Counted from the first letter of the stretch, positions 49,150-58,998 are shown. The stretch: DNA of 64,000 nt from Pseudomonas salomonii (GCF_900107155.1 NZ_FNOX01000003.1:62001-126000), one strand, 5' to 3'. Notes: generated from the sequence alone by a model not told the origin. Translations and numbers: made by a program.

Positions 49150-49408
49150 TTTCGGGTTGCGTCCGAGCAACCTCGCCGCTAACCTTCGCGGGTCGCTGCA
49201 AAATCAGCGAACGGGTGTGGTAGCCCGGTTCTTTCATAGATCCCCAAAACGCTTACGGGCGTTTTTTTGTGCGGGCTGCTTTGTGGCGGCTGTGCACGGG
49301 AGGCTTCGGCCTGCCGGGTTTCTATGACCGGTCTACCACCCCGTGTACAGTCGCCTCCTTACATCGTGTGGTAGCGAGATGGAGGTGCTCATTCATAGGA
49401 GCTTCACC
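49150..49408 (+). ncRNA. Candidate structured cis-regulatory leader of the DUF6124-like gene
   Basis: Several stems stack in order: GGTTGC/GCAACC (49155-49172), TCGCTG/CAGCGA (49193-49210), CGGG/CCCG (49212-49227, loop TGTGGTAG), an intrinsic terminator (49246-49268), AGGC-TTCG-GCCT with a cUUCGg tetraloop (49301-49312), and CGCCTCC/GGAGGTG (49352-49387). CTACCACCCCG at 49333-49343 can pair with CGGGTGTGGTAG upstream (49212-49223, one bulge) or with GTGGTAG downstream (49368-49374). The ribosome site AGGAG (49397-49401) is complementary to CTCCT (49355-49359). This looks like a switch; the trigger is unknown. The frame 49136-49327 is also open (63 residues) but has no good ribosome site. Confidence 0.6.
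49246..49268 (+). terminator. Intrinsic terminator within the leader
   Basis: AAAACGC and GCGTTTT form a 7-bp stem with a 6-base loop followed by TTT. It lies 141 bases before the downstream gene and so could act as an attenuator of that gene. Confidence 0.65.
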
Positions 49409-49684
49409 ATGAAAAAAGTCACGCCCAATCCCCCGCCATCCGCCTCGGATGACACCCCACAAACCCCGCCCAACCTCATCTTCACCGTCCGCCCCGGCCT
49501 CAGCACTGAAGTAGCCTTGAGCAATGCCAGCGAGATGCTGGAATCGGCGACGGTGTGTGCCTACGACTGTGCCGAGCACTTGGATGGCTCAAGCCGCAAG
49601 CAGGTGCTGGCGGTGGTGCAGATGGTTGAGATTGCGCAGTTGTTGGTGGATCAAGCGCTGAATCGGGAGTGCCCCGTCGTTTGA
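49409..49684 (+). CDS. Small DUF6124/DUF3077-like protein
   Basis: 91 residues. A Pro-rich N-terminus (MKKVTPNPPPSASDDTPQTP) precedes LIFTVRPGLSTEVALSNASE and a helical C-terminus (MLESATVCAYDCAEHLDGSS, VLAVVQMVEIAQLLVDQALN). This matches a small family common in Pseudomonas, of unknown function, often present in several copies. AGGAG lies seven bases before the ATG. The long structured leader suggests tight post-transcriptional control. Confidence 0.8.
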   Translation: MKKVTPNPPPSASDDTPQTPPNLIFTVRPGLSTEVALSNASEMLESATVCAYDCAEHLDGSSRKQVLAVVQMVEIAQLLVDQALNRECPVV

Positions 49685-49700
49685 TAGCGCGGTGATCCCC

Positions 49701-49790
49701 TGTGGGAGCGGGCTTGCTCGCGAATGCGGTGCACCAGCCAACCTATTCAGTGACTGACACGCCGCTTTCGCGAGCAAGCCCGCTCCCACA
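49701..49790. repeat. REP pair after the DUF6124-like gene
   Basis: TGTGGGAGCGGGCTTGCTCG on the left and GCGAGCAAGCCCGCTCCCAC on the right, inverted, 90 bases in all. It begins 16 bases after the gene stop. Confidence 0.92.
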
Positions 49791-49832
49791 GTTGATCTTC
49801 AGTGTTTGGAGGGATGTATTTCAAAAGTAAGA

Positions 49833-49861
49833 AAAAGGCGACCTTTCGAAGGTCGCCTTTT
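49833..49861 (-). terminator. Bidirectional terminator after the ccm-linked lipoprotein gene
   Basis: A 13-bp stem AAAAGGCGACCTT with its complement, TCG loop, A run on one side and T run on the other, immediately past the stop of the lipoprotein gene on the minus strand. Confidence 0.92.
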
Positions 49862-49862
49862 G

Positions 49863-50255
49863 TTATTGCGCGTACTGCTTGCTCAACCCCGGCGGCACGC
49901 CGTGCACATCGGTGTCTTCCCACGGCCCGTTCGGGCTGATGGAGCGGCTCCAGCCGTTGCTCCAGCGGTAGTAGGTGCGCTGGCGGTAGAAGGTGTCGGG
50001 CTGTTCGTCGAGCACATACACCTGCATCTTGCCGTCCCAGTGGCTGGCGGCGCCCGGTGGTGGGGCGAAGGTCGGCGACTTGCTTGGCACAGGTTTCGGC
50101 GGCGGTGTTACCGGGCCGGACGGTTTGGTGCCCGGCTGGGTCGCCGGGCCTGACGGCGGGATGGTCGGGCCGGTGGGCGCGGGAGGCCGGTGGACCGCAC
50201 AAGCGCTCAAGCCGAGTACCAGGCTGAGCAGGGTGATGCGTGCAAATGCGGTCAT
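49863..50255 (-). CDS. Small proline-rich lipoprotein
   Basis: 130 residues. MTAFARITLLSLVLGLSAC is a lipoprotein signal with lipobox LSAC (Cys 19). Residues 23-65 are a Pro/Gly/Thr-rich linker (PPAPTGPTIPPSGPATQPG), and the C-terminal half has QVYVLDEQPDTFYRQRTYYR and aromatic-rich WSNGWSRSISPNGPWE. It lies 15 bases after ccmI and probably shares the ccm transcript. Function unknown. Confidence 0.83.
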   Translation of the reverse strand: MTAFARITLLSLVLGLSACAVHRPPAPTGPTIPPSGPATQPGTKPSGPVTPPPKPVPSKSPTFAPPPGAASHWDGKMQVYVLDEQPDTFYRQRTYYRWSNGWSRSISPNGPWEDTDVHGVPPGLSKQYAQ

Positions 50256-50270
50256 AGGCGTTTCCTCGAA

Positions 50271-51455
50271 TTATTTGTCCGGAGTGTCGATGGTCAGCTG
50301 CTGCAGTGCAGTGGTGGTGCTGGCCAAGGGTTGGCTGCGGCCGATCCACTCGCCAGTGGTCGGCTGACCGGCCCGGGATATGCGCGCAACCAGTTGGACT
50401 TCTGGGAAGTTCGACAGTTTCAACTGCGGCATCATTGCGTCCGCATCGCCCAGCTCGACGGTGACCGGCAGTTCAGCCACGGTGACACGCTTGGCCGCCA
50501 ACGGTGCCGGAGGGCCATTCACGGCGCGGGCGAAGATGAACACGCTGTCGGTGGGAAGGGCTTTGGCCTTCACGTCGGCTGCCAGGTCCACGCGCACTTT
50601 CATCACGGTTTTTGCCGCAACGATACCGCCGCTTTCCTTGAGCTTCTCGGCCGCGCGGTCAATGCCACCTTGCAGCGCGACACGGGAGTTGTCTTGCGCC
50701 GGCAACTGCGCCAACAGGCGGTTCCAGTAGTCGATGGCTTCCTGATAACGCTGGCCTTCAAAGGCGGCGATACCCAGCAGGCCGAGGCTGGTGACTTCCT
50801 TGGGATCGAGTTTCAAGGCTTCATCGGTCAGCGCCTGCACCTTGGGCGACCATTGTTTGTTGTCGGCAAAGTACTGCGCTTGCGCCCATTGGCCGAGCAG
50901 TTCGGGCTGGCGACCGGCGAGTGCGACGGTGCGTTCGAAGATCTTGGCGGCATCGGCCGAACGGTCCTGAGCCATGTAGGCGCGGCCGAGGAAGTACAAG
51001 CCTTCCGCCGAGTCCGGCTGGGCGGCGGCGGCGCGCTCCAGGCGGCGGGTCATGTCTTGCATCGACACCGGCGGCTGGGAGAATTCGCGGGTCAGTTCGA
51101 CCTTGTCGCTCGCCCCGTAATGCAGGTACAGCGCAACGCCCAGGACCGGCACGAGAAACGCCGCCAACAACGGCAGTGGTTTGCCCAGGCGCGACTCACG
51201 AGGTTTTTCTACGCCTTCGGTATCAGCCAGCAACTCACGCGCAGCTTCGGCGCGGCCGGTGTCGAGTTGCGCGGCATTGAGCACGCCTTCGTCCTGCTGC
51301 ACTTGCAGCTCGGCCACGCGTTCTTGATAAAGCGCCACGTTCAGCGCGGTGCGATCCTCTTCACGCTGAGCACGGCGGCCGCGCAATACAGGGATCAACA
51401 GGAAACTCAGGGCAATCAGGAGCAGCAACCCTGCTGCGAGCCAAAAATCAATCAT
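50271..51455 (-). CDS. ccmI: Cytochrome c maturation protein CcmI
   Basis: Membrane chaperone that delivers apocytochrome c to the heme ligation complex. It has 394 residues: two membrane segments near the N-terminus ([20 protein letters not shown] and [20 protein letters not shown]) with a cytoplasmic helical loop between, then TPR repeats ([20 protein letters not shown] and [20 protein letters not shown]) and a periplasmic C-terminal domain. It overlaps ccmH by eight bases. Confidence 0.94.
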   Translation of the reverse strand: MIDFWLAAGLLLLIALSFLLIPVLRGRRAQREEDRTALNVALYQERVAELQVQQDEGVLNAAQLDTGRAEAARELLADTEGVEKPRESRLGKPLPLLAAFLVPVLGVALYLHYGASDKVELTREFSQPPVSMQDMTRRLERAAAAQPDSAEGLYFLGRAYMAQDRSADAAKIFERTVALAGRQPELLGQWAQAQYFADNKQWSPKVQALTDEALKLDPKEVTSLGLLGIAAFEGQRYQEAIDYWNRLLAQLPAQDNSRVALQGGIDRAAEKLKESGGIVAAKTVMKVRVDLAADVKAKALPTDSVFIFARAVNGPPAPLAAKRVTVAELPVTVELGDADAMMPQLKLSNFPEVQLVARISRAGQPTTGEWIGRSQPLASTTTALQQLTIDTPDK

Positions 51456-51921
51456 CAGTCTTGGTGTCCAGCAATTGGTCGAGGCGTTTGCGCTCATCCG
51501 GGGAGAGCGCATCGGAACCATCAGTCGGCGCGGCGCGGCGGCGGCGCACGATCACGGCCATCACCACCACACCGGCCAGCAACAGCCCGGCAGGGCCGAA
51601 CCAGAGCAGCGCGGTCTTGCCGGTAAGGGCCGGTTTGTAGCGCACGAAATCACCGTAGCGGTCGACCATGAAGTCGATGATCTGCTGGTTGTCCTTGCCC
51701 TCCCCCAGCATGCGGAAGATCTCTTTGCGCAGGTCGGCGGCGATGGGGGCGTTGGAGTCGGCGATGTCCTGGTTCTGGCATTTGGGGCAGCGCAGTTCCT
51801 TGGTCAGTTCGCGGAAACGCTCGCGGTCACCGTCCTTGGCGAACTCGTAAGTGTCGATGGCCGCATGGGCAACGCCGACCAGTCCAAGTGCCAACACAGC
51901 AGCGGCTAACAGACGCTTCAT
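51448..51921 (-). CDS. ccmH: Cytochrome c maturation protein CcmH
   Basis: Thiol protein that keeps apocytochrome cysteines reduced for heme ligation. It has 157 residues: signal peptide [20 protein letters not shown], the redox motif RCPKCQNQ, and one C-terminal membrane segment ([20 protein letters not shown]). It lacks the TPR part found in E. coli CcmH because that part is the separate ccmI gene here. ATGA overlap with ccmG. Confidence 0.95.
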   Translation of the reverse strand: MKRLLAAAVLALGLVGVAHAAIDTYEFAKDGDRERFRELTKELRCPKCQNQDIADSNAPIAADLRKEIFRMLGEGKDNQQIIDFMVDRYGDFVRYKPALTGKTALLWFGPAGLLLAGVVVMAVIVRRRRAAPTDGSDALSPDERKRLDQLLDTKTDD

Positions 51922-52454
51922 GGCTTGGCCTCATCGACCAGTGCCTGGTACTTGGCGGCCAGTTGCTCGCGCCACACCACTTCGTCGATCACGCCGACAT
52001 ACTTGTCGCGGATCACGCCCTTGGCATCGATAAAGAAGGTTTCCGGGGCGCCGTACACGCCGAGGTTAAGGCCGAGGTTGCCGTCCTCATCGCGGATATC
52101 CAGCTGGTACGGGTTGTGGAACTCGGCCAGCCACTTCAAGGCCGCCGCATTGTCGTCCTTGTAGTTGATGCCGTAGATCACCACGCCCTGCTCGGCCAGT
52201 TTGTTCAGCACCGGGTGCTCGACGCGGCAGGAGATGCACCAGGTGCCCCACACATTGACCAGCGCCGGCTTGCCCAGCAGGTCGGCCTGGGTCAGGGTTT
52301 TATCGCCCTGCACCGTCGGCAGGCTGAACGCCGGAAATTGTTTGCCGATCATCGCCGAAGGCAACTCGGCCGGGTCCAGGTACAGGCCGCGATACAAAAA
52401 CACGGCCATCACCAGAAAGGCCGCCAGCGGCAACACCATCAACCAACGCTTCAT
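51918..52454 (-). CDS. ccmG: Thiol:disulfide interchange protein CcmG (DsbE)
   Basis: Membrane-anchored periplasmic thioredoxin that reduces CcmH or apocytochrome c. It has 178 residues: an N-terminal anchor MKRWLMVLPLAAFLVMAVFL and the active site WGTWCISCRVEHP. GVYGAPETFFID holds the conserved cis-proline. It overlaps ccmF by four bases. Confidence 0.96.
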   Translation of the reverse strand: MKRWLMVLPLAAFLVMAVFLYRGLYLDPAELPSAMIGKQFPAFSLPTVQGDKTLTQADLLGKPALVNVWGTWCISCRVEHPVLNKLAEQGVVIYGINYKDDNAAALKWLAEFHNPYQLDIRDEDGNLGLNLGVYGAPETFFIDAKGVIRDKYVGVIDEVVWREQLAAKYQALVDEAKP

Positions 52455-54439
52455 GCCGCCGCTCCTTGCAGGCCGAGGGCTTCACGCACCCGGGCTTTGA
52501 CCTTGACCCGATAACGCCGGTCCAGCGCGGCCAGCAACCCGCCGAAACCGGTGAGCAAACCGCCGAACCAGATCCAGCGTACAAACGGTTTCACATGCAC
52601 GCGCACCGCCCAGGCGCCGTCGCCCAAGGGTTCACCCAGTGCCACATACAGGTCACGGGTGAAACCGGCGTCGATACCCGCTTCAGTCATCATCGAGCTT
52701 TGCACGGTGTACAGGCGTTTCTCCGGGTGCAGCACCGCCACTTCCTTGCCGTTGCGCACCACACGCACAGTGCCTTTGTCGGACGTGAAGTTCGGGCCTT
52801 CGAAATGCTTGGCGCCTTCAAAGATAAAGTGGTAACCGGCCAGGTCCATGGACTCACCCGGCGCCAGGCGCAGGTCGCGCTCGGCGCTGTTCTGGCTGGA
52901 CAGCACCACGCCAAGGGCACACACGGCGATGCCGATGTGGGCGACCTGCATGCCCCAGTAGCTGCGGGTCAATGTTGGCAGACCTTTGATCAGGCCTTTG
53001 TGGCGGGTCTTGTCGAAGATGTCGCGCACGCCGGCCAGCAATACCCAGGCGGCGAGCAGGAAGGTGGCGAGCACCGCCCAGTTGAAGTCGCCATAGGCGA
53101 AACCAGCGATCACCGCCAAAGCCACACTGCCGAGCAGCACCGGCATCAACATGCCGGCCAGCCATTTGACCGGCGTGTCTTTCCAGCGCACCAGCACGCC
53201 GACCGCCATCACCACCATCAACAGGCCCATCAACGGTATAAACAACGCGTTGAAGTACGGCGGGCCGACGGACAGCTTGGCGCCGCTCAAAGCGTCCAGC
53301 ACCAAGGGGTAAAGGGTGCCGAGCAGGATCATCGACGCGGCCACCACCAATACCAGGTTATTGCCCAGCAGCAGTGTTTCTCGCGACCACAGGTTAAAGC
53401 CGACCTGGCTCTTGACCACCGGCGCACGCAACGCAAACAGGGTCAGCGAGCCGCCAACCACAAACAGCAGGAAGATCAGGATGAATACGCCGCGCTCCGG
53501 GTCGGACGCAAACGCATGCACCGAGGTCAGCACGCCCGAACGCACCAGGAAAGTACCCAGCAGGCTGAGGGAAAACGCGGCGATGGCCAGCAACACCGTC
53601 CAGCTTTTGAACACGCCGCGTTTTTCGGTGACGGCCAGCGAGTGAATCAGCGCGGTGCCGACCAGCCAGGGCATGAAGGAAGCATTTTCCACCGGGTCCC
53701 AGAACCACCAGCCGCCCCAGCCGAGTTCGTAATAGGCCCACCACGAACCGAGGGTGATACCGATACCGAGAAACGCCCAGGCGACGATGGTCCACGGCCG
53801 CGACCAGCGCGCCCAGGCTGCATCGAGGCGCCCGCCGAGCAAGGCGGCGATGGCAAACGCAAAGGCCACGGAGAAACCGACGTAGCCCATATAAAGCATC
53901 GGCGGGTGCACGATCAGGCCGATGTCTTGCAACAAGGGGTTGAGGTCATGCCCATCCATCGGGATCTGCGGCAGGATGCGCGTGAACGGGTTGGAGGTCA
54001 TGATCAAAAACAGCAGGAAGCCGATGCTGATCATGCCCATCACCGCCAGCACGCGGGCCAGCATGACCTGCGGCAGTTGGCGCGAGAACACCGATACGGC
54101 AAAGGTCCAGCCGCCGAGGATCAAGGCCCACAGCAGCAACGAACCTTCGTGGGCGCCCCACACGGCGCTGAACTTGTAGTACCACGGCAAGGCGCTGTTG
54201 GAGTTATTGGCGACATAGGCGACGGAAAAGTCGTCGGTCATAAAGGCGTAGGTCAGGCAGCCGAATGCGAACACCAGGAACGCGAACTGGCCCCAGGCAG
54301 CCGGCTGCGCCAGGCTCATCCACAGGCGGTCGCCGCGCCAGGCGCCGAGTAATGGCACCACGGCCTGGACGATGGCGAAGCACAAGGCGAGGATCATCGC
54401 CAACTGGCCCAGCTCCGGAATAAACAGTGCGGACGTCAT
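52451..54439 (-). CDS. ccmF: Heme lyase CcmF
   Basis: Large integral membrane protein that attaches heme from CcmE to apocytochrome c. It has 662 residues and about 15 membrane segments. WGGWWFWDPVENASFMPWL is the tryptophan-rich heme-handling motif; HPPMLYMGYVG and AHEGSLLLWA hold conserved histidines. It follows ccmE by three bases. Confidence 0.97.
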   Translation of the reverse strand: MTSALFIPELGQLAMILALCFAIVQAVVPLLGAWRGDRLWMSLAQPAAWGQFAFLVFAFGCLTYAFMTDDFSVAYVANNSNSALPWYYKFSAVWGAHEGSLLLWALILGGWTFAVSVFSRQLPQVMLARVLAVMGMISIGFLLFLIMTSNPFTRILPQIPMDGHDLNPLLQDIGLIVHPPMLYMGYVGFSVAFAFAIAALLGGRLDAAWARWSRPWTIVAWAFLGIGITLGSWWAYYELGWGGWWFWDPVENASFMPWLVGTALIHSLAVTEKRGVFKSWTVLLAIAAFSLSLLGTFLVRSGVLTSVHAFASDPERGVFILIFLLFVVGGSLTLFALRAPVVKSQVGFNLWSRETLLLGNNLVLVVAASMILLGTLYPLVLDALSGAKLSVGPPYFNALFIPLMGLLMVVMAVGVLVRWKDTPVKWLAGMLMPVLLGSVALAVIAGFAYGDFNWAVLATFLLAAWVLLAGVRDIFDKTRHKGLIKGLPTLTRSYWGMQVAHIGIAVCALGVVLSSQNSAERDLRLAPGESMDLAGYHFIFEGAKHFEGPNFTSDKGTVRVVRNGKEVAVLHPEKRLYTVQSSMMTEAGIDAGFTRDLYVALGEPLGDGAWAVRVHVKPFVRWIWFGGLLTGFGGLLAALDRRYRVKVKARVREALGLQGAAA

Positions 54440-54442
54440 GGC

Positions 54443-54910
54443 TTAGCCCTCCTTGGCAGGCTGTGTATTTGAGCCAGGGGCCGATTGGCCGCTGTCTTTC
54501 AACGCCTTGGTCACTTCCGGCGGCATGTATTTCTCGTCGTGCTTGGCCAGCACTTCATCGGCCACCACCACGCCGTCGGCATTGAGTTTACCCAGGGCGA
54601 CGATGCCTTGGCCTTCACGAAACAAGTCCGGGAGGATGCCGCGATAGGTGATGGTCACGGCTTTGTTGAAGTCGGTGACCACAAAGGTCACGTCAAGGGA
54701 ATCGCCGGAACGCTTCAAGGAGCCCTTCTCGACCATGCCACCAGCACGAATGCGCGTGTCGACAGGCGCTTCGCCATTGGCGATCTGGGTCGGGGTGTAG
54801 AACAGGTTGATGTTCTGCTGCAAGGCGCTCAGGGCGAGGGTCACGGCAATGCCGACGCCGGCCATGATGGCGAGGATGATCAACAGACGCTTTCTACGCA
54901 GCGGATTCAC
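54443..54910 (-). CDS. ccmE: Heme chaperone CcmE
   Basis: Binds heme covalently in the periplasm and passes it to CcmF. It has 155 residues with one N-terminal membrane anchor ([20 protein letters not shown]). The heme-binding motif is [13 protein letters not shown], with the covalent histidine and the tyrosine ligand. It starts with GTG at 54910, overlapping the ccmD stop (GTGA). Confidence 0.96.
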   Translation of the reverse strand: MNPLRRKRLLIILAIMAGVGIAVTLALSALQQNINLFYTPTQIANGEAPVDTRIRAGGMVEKGSLKRSGDSLDVTFVVTDFNKAVTITYRGILPDLFREGQGIVALGKLNADGVVVADEVLAKHDEKYMPPEVTKALKDSGQSAPGSNTQPAKEG

Positions 54911-55083
54911 TTATCGGTCTCCCGGCGCAAACGACGCGCCTCTTGTTGCAGGTAACGCTTGCGGGCCAGGATCGGCGCGGCGACGTTGAGGGCCAGCACC
55001 GCCAGGCAGATGCCATAGGCCGTCCAGACATACAGGCCGTGATGGCCCATGGCGAGAAATTCACCGAATGAGTTGAAGTTCAT
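54907..55083 (-). CDS. ccmD: Cytochrome c maturation protein CcmD
   Basis: Tiny membrane protein needed to release heme-loaded CcmE from the CcmABC complex. It has 58 residues from [20 protein letters not shown], one membrane segment and a basic tail [18 protein letters not shown]. It overlaps ccmC (ATGA) and ccmE. Confidence 0.93.
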   Translation of the reverse strand: MNFNSFGEFLAMGHHGLYVWTAYGICLAVLALNVAAPILARKRYLQQEARRLRRETDK

Positions 55084-55835
55084 CCGCGCGCTCCCAGGCT
55101 GTTTTGCACTTCGGCCTTGACCCAACTGGTGCGGGCTTCACGCTTGAGCACTTCAAGGCGCATGCGCATCAGCAGCACGGCGCCGAAGAAACAGTAGAAC
55201 CCCAGCACCATCAGCAGCAGCGGCGCCCACATTTCCACGGGCATCGCCGGTTTTTCGGTGAGGGTGAAGGTGGCGCCCTGGTGCAGGGTGTTCCACCACT
55301 CCACCGAGTATTTGATGATCGGGATGTTGATCACGCCGACAATCGCCAGCACCGCGCAGGCCTTGGCGGCGCTGTCGCGGTTGCTGATGGCATTGCCCAG
55401 GGCAATAAGGCCGAAGTACAGGAACAGCAGGATCAGCATGGAGGTGAGCCGCGCATCCCACACCCACCACGAACCCCAGGTGGGTTTGCCCCAGATCGCG
55501 CCGGTGACCAGCGCCACGGCGGTCATCCACGCGCCGATGGGCGCGGCGCATTGCAGGGCCACGTCGGCCAGTTTCATCTTCCACACCAGGCCGACGATGC
55601 CGCACACGGCCAGCATCACATAACAGGACTGCGCCAGCATGGCGGCGGGCACGTGGATATAGATGATGCGAAAGCTGTCGCCTTGCTGGTAGTCCGGTGG
55701 TGCGAAGGCCAGGCCCCAGACCAGGCCGGTGCCGATCAGCAAAATGGCGGCGACGCTCAACCACGGCAGCGATTTGCCGCTGATGCCGTAAAACCATTTG
55801 GGCGAGCCGAGCTTGTGAAACCAGGTCCAGTTCAT
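55080..55835 (-). CDS. ccmC: Heme exporter protein CcmC
   Basis: Loads heme onto CcmE. It has 251 residues and six membrane segments. The [13 protein letters not shown] motif is the tryptophan-rich heme site, and [12 protein letters not shown] supplies a conserved histidine. The ATG at 55835 ([15 protein letters not shown]) has GGAAACA before it; an in-frame ATG and GTG just upstream (55847, 55850) are possible. Confidence 0.95.
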   Translation of the reverse strand: MNWTWFHKLGSPKWFYGISGKSLPWLSVAAILLIGTGLVWGLAFAPPDYQQGDSFRIIYIHVPAAMLAQSCYVMLAVCGIVGLVWKMKLADVALQCAAPIGAWMTAVALVTGAIWGKPTWGSWWVWDARLTSMLILLFLYFGLIALGNAISNRDSAAKACAVLAIVGVINIPIIKYSVEWWNTLHQGATFTLTEKPAMPVEMWAPLLLMVLGFYCFFGAVLLMRMRLEVLKREARTSWVKAEVQNSLGARG

Positions 55836-55928
55836 TGCTGTTTCCATCACGGTGGCTGTGCGTCATTGCGCAAAGCTCAGGGTCTTTCTTATGTTGAAGA
55901 GCTGATTATGTCGCTTAACCAGGCCTCA

Positions 55929-56597
55929 TTATTCGCCGACGCTGATCTTCAGGCCAGCCGCTATAGCAAAGGGTGTCAGGGTTACCGCCAGGGCGGTCAG
56001 GCTGCCAAGCCACAGCAGGTAACCGGTCGCCGGCATGCCCATGAGCGCGGCCTGCAAGGCGCCGCTGCCCAGGATCAACACCGGGATATACAAAGGCAGA
56101 ATCAGCAGGGCCAGCAACAAGCCACCCCGCTTCAAACCGACGGTCAACGCTGCGCCCACCGCCCCCAACAGGCTGAGCACCGGCGTACCGAGTAACAAGG
56201 ACAGGAGCAACACCGGCAGGCACTCAACGGGCAAGCCGAGCATCATCGCCAGCAGCGGCGAGAGCAATACTAGCGCCAAGCCGGAAAAAACCCAGTGTGC
56301 CAGCACCTTGGCCAGTACCAGAAGTGGCAAGGGGTGCGACGAAAGGACCCACTGTTCGAGGGAACCGTCTTCAAAATCGCTGCGAAACAGCCCGTCCAGC
56401 GAGAGCAGCACCGATAAAAGCGCGGCCACCCACACCAGTCCCGGGGACAAGGTTTGCAACAGTTTAGTCTCGGGGCCGACCGCCAGCGGGAACAGTGCGA
56501 TGACGATGGCGAAAAATACCAAGGGGTTGGCTAATTCGGCCGGGCGGCGGCACAGCAGGCGGGCTTCACGGGTGACTAACAGCGCGAACACACTCAT
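55929..56597 (-). CDS. ccmB: Heme exporter permease CcmB
   Basis: Membrane part of the CcmAB transporter, needed for release of holo-CcmE. It has 222 residues, about six membrane segments; [20 protein letters not shown] and [20 protein letters not shown] are the family blocks. The ATG overlaps the ccmA stop (ATGA). A 93-base gap follows before ccmC. Confidence 0.95.
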   Translation of the reverse strand: MSVFALLVTREARLLCRRPAELANPLVFFAIVIALFPLAVGPETKLLQTLSPGLVWVAALLSVLLSLDGLFRSDFEDGSLEQWVLSSHPLPLLVLAKVLAHWVFSGLALVLLSPLLAMMLGLPVECLPVLLLSLLLGTPVLSLLGAVGAALTVGLKRGGLLLALLILPLYIPVLILGSGALQAALMGMPATGYLLWLGSLTALAVTLTPFAIAAGLKISVGE

Positions 56598-57229
56598 GCC
56601 GACCACCGCCCTAAATCCAGGTCGCGGTAACCGGCAGGCCTGCGCACCAGCGTGTGGTGGGTGGTGAGCAGCACCAGGCCGCCCTGCTCGCAGTGCTGGG
56701 CCAAGTGTTCTTCGAGTTGGGCGACGCCTTGCTTGTCGAGGGCGGTGAAAGGCTCATCGAGAATCCATAGCGGCGGGCCAGGCAGATACAAACGCGCCAG
56801 CGCCACGCGGCGCTGCTGGCCGGCGGACAAGGTGTGGCAAGGCACGTCTTCGAAGCCCTTGAGGCCGACCGCGGCCAGTGCCTGCCAGATGGCATCGCGG
56901 GACGCCCGATGATGCAGGGCGCTGAGCCAGCTGAGGTTTTCTTCCGGCGTGAGCACGTCCTTGATGCCGGCGGCGTGGCCGATCCAGATCAGGTTGCGCG
57001 CAAGCTCGGTGCGTTGCTCGTTAAGGGGCTTGCCGTTGAGTCGAACCTCACCGGCCGTCGGCTGCATCAAACCGGCCAGCAGGCGCAGCAAACTGGTCTT
57101 GCCGCTGCCGTTGGGGCCGCTGATCTGCACCATGTCGCCGCCCGCCAGCCGCAGTTCGAGGTGCTCGAACAGCAGGCGCAGGTCGCGTTCACAGGCAAGC
57201 GCTACGGCTTCTAGAAGAGGGCTGGTCAA
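56594..57229 (-). CDS. ccmA: Heme exporter ATP-binding protein CcmA
   Basis: ATPase of the CcmABCD complex, 211 residues. Walker [17 protein letters not shown], signature [14 protein letters not shown] and Walker [14 protein letters not shown] are intact. First gene of ccmABCDEFGHI. Confidence 0.96.
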   Translation of the reverse strand: MTSPLLEAVALACERDLRLLFEHLELRLAGGDMVQISGPNGSGKTSLLRLLAGLMQPTAGEVRLNGKPLNEQRTELARNLIWIGHAAGIKDVLTPEENLSWLSALHHRASRDAIWQALAAVGLKGFEDVPCHTLSAGQQRRVALARLYLPGPPLWILDEPFTALDKQGVAQLEEHLAQHCEQGGLVLLTTHHTLVRRPAGYRDLDLGRWSA

Positions 57230-57429
57230 AAGATCGCGGGCCTTTACGGTTCAAGTCGGCGGTGCAGCGGCCGTTATAGAGAAATGCACAATAACGGCTT
57301 TGGCGACCGATTTTAGAGAGCTGGATCAAATAGTTGTGAGGTTTTTACCGCTCTCTTTGCAGACGGGCGGCATTATACATGTGATGCCCTACTCTAAAGA
57401 GGGCAATTTCCCCAGAGACGACGCGCACG

Positions 57430-58998
57430 ATGACCGGTGAGATCAACCTTCCTACGCTGCCGCCAGCACCGACGCCCGGGCCTGCCCCGCTGCCGCCGAC
57501 CGGCGAGTTGTTGAAACTGCTGGAGCCGCAGACCGGCCTGATCGACCCCGGAAAAACCGCCAACGCCGAGGTGATTGCGCTTAAACAAGGCGGTGACGCG
57601 TTTCAGCTGTTGCTCAAGTTGACCCTCGAAGGCGGCCGCCAGACCTTGGTGCAGGCCAGCAGCGCCCAGCCGTTGCCGTTGGGCAGCAACGTGGCGGTGA
57701 GCCAGACGCCGACCGGCAACCTGAGCATCACTTTGCAGCAAGCCTTGAGCGCCAATGTGGCTGCGCTGACGCGCATCGACACCACGCAACTGCCGGTGGG
57801 CACGCTGTTGCAGGCCAAGGTGCTGACCACCCAGATGCTGCCGCAAGGCAGCGCACAACCGGCGATTTATCGCTCACTGGTCAGCGTGCTCAATAACGCC
57901 CTGGCCGGCACCACGTTGAGCCTGGAAAGCCCGCAGCCGTTGCGGGTCGGCAGCTTGCTCAGCGCCGTGGTGCAGAATGCGCAAACCCTGAATTTCGTGC
58001 CGTTGAGCGGGCTCAAGGATCAGTTGGCCGTGGCGCAACAGCTGTCGACCCAGCAAAGCCGCCAAGGCTCGCTGGATGTGCTGTTCACCGCGCTGCAAAG
58101 CCTGCCTGCCGACGACACCACCTCCAGCGACCTGCGCGCCGCCGCCGCGCGCTTGCTCAACGCCCTGCCCGACCTGGCGCAAGTCAGCAATCCCAAGGTG
58201 CTGGCGCAGTTGGTACAAAACAGCGGTGTGTTTCTTGAAGCCAAATTGCTCGCCGGGCAAAACCCGCAGGTGCCACCACTGGATATGAAAGGCAGCCTGT
58301 TGCGGCTGGTCGCCGAACTGCTGCCCGCCGCGACGAATCTGAACGCCATCCTCGCCGCCAATACGCTGGCCCAGGTACTGCCCAATTTCGTGCGTAACCC
58401 GCTCAGCACCCTCGGCCAGATCGGCGCACGGCAAGCCCCGGCCGGCTTTCCGCTGCCGGACCGGCTGATGGCCAAGCTTTCAGGCGAAGGCGACCTGGAA
58501 AACCTGCTGCGCCTGGCCGCCGGGGCGATTTCCCGGCTGCAAAGCCACCAGCTGTCGAGCCTGGAGCAAACCGGCACCACCGCCGATGGCCGGCTGCAAA
58601 CCACCTGGCAGCTGGAAATCCCCATGCGCACCTTGCAGGACATTGTGCCGTTGCAGGTCAAGTTCCAGCGTGAAGAGCCGCCGCCGGACAAGGACCAACC
58701 GGAGCGCAAGGACAAGAAAGACCCCAAGCAAATGCTCTGGCGCGTCGAGCTGGCCTTCGACATGGAACCACTGGGCCCGTTGCAGGTGCAGGCGCAACTG
58801 ACCCAGGGCAAATTGTCCAGTCAGCTGTGGGCCTCACGCCCGTTCACCGCCAGCCTGATCGAAAGCCATTTGGGCAGCTTGCGCGAGCGCCTGGTGACCT
58901 CGGGTATCAATGTCGGCGACCTGGACTGCCACCTCGGCACGCCGCCACGCGGGCCTCGAACCGGATTGGAGCAACGCTGGGTGGATGAAACCGCATGA
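57430..58998 (+). CDS. FliK-like flagellar hook-length control domain protein
   Basis: 522 residues. The C-terminal 120 residues (TTWQLEIPMRTLQDIVPLQV to GDLDCHLG) match the Flg_hook domain of FliK; the first 400 are Leu/Gln/Ala-rich with a proline-rich start (PTLPPAPTPGPAPLPP), as in FliK ruler regions. It is not in a flagellar operon, but its stop overlaps the next gene, which is an FlhB C-terminal domain, the natural partner of FliK. This is probably a paralogous pair in Pseudomonas; the role is unproven. Confidence 0.85.
   Translation: MTGEINLPTLPPAPTPGPAPLPPTGELLKLLEPQTGLIDPGKTANAEVIALKQGGDAFQLLLKLTLEGGRQTLVQASSAQPLPLGSNVAVSQTPTGNLSITLQQALSANVAALTRIDTTQLPVGTLLQAKVLTTQMLPQGSAQPAIYRSLVSVLNNALAGTTLSLESPQPLRVGSLLSAVVQNAQTLNFVPLSGLKDQLAVAQQLSTQQSRQGSLDVLFTALQSLPADDTTSSDLRAAAARLLNALPDLAQVSNPKVLAQLVQNSGVFLEAKLLAGQNPQVPPLDMKGSLLRLVAELLPAATNLNAILAANTLAQVLPNFVRNPLSTLGQIGARQAPAGFPLPDRLMAKLSGEGDLENLLRLAAGAISRLQSHQLSSLEQTGTTADGRLQTTWQLEIPMRTLQDIVPLQVKFQREEPPPDKDQPERKDKKDPKQMLWRVELAFDMEPLGPLQVQAQLTQGKLSSQLWASRPFTASLIESHLGSLRERLVTSGINVGDLDCHLGTPPRGPRTGLEQRWVDETA

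Noticed and set aside
52466..54352. 628-codon plus-strand frame opposite ccmF
   Set aside because: Mirror of the hydrophobic CcmF codons, giving a His/Gln/Arg-rich frame without family match.
57356..57380. Possible promoter (TATACA) before the FliK-like gene
   Set aside because: No -35 or flagellar sigma-28 partner at proper spacing.
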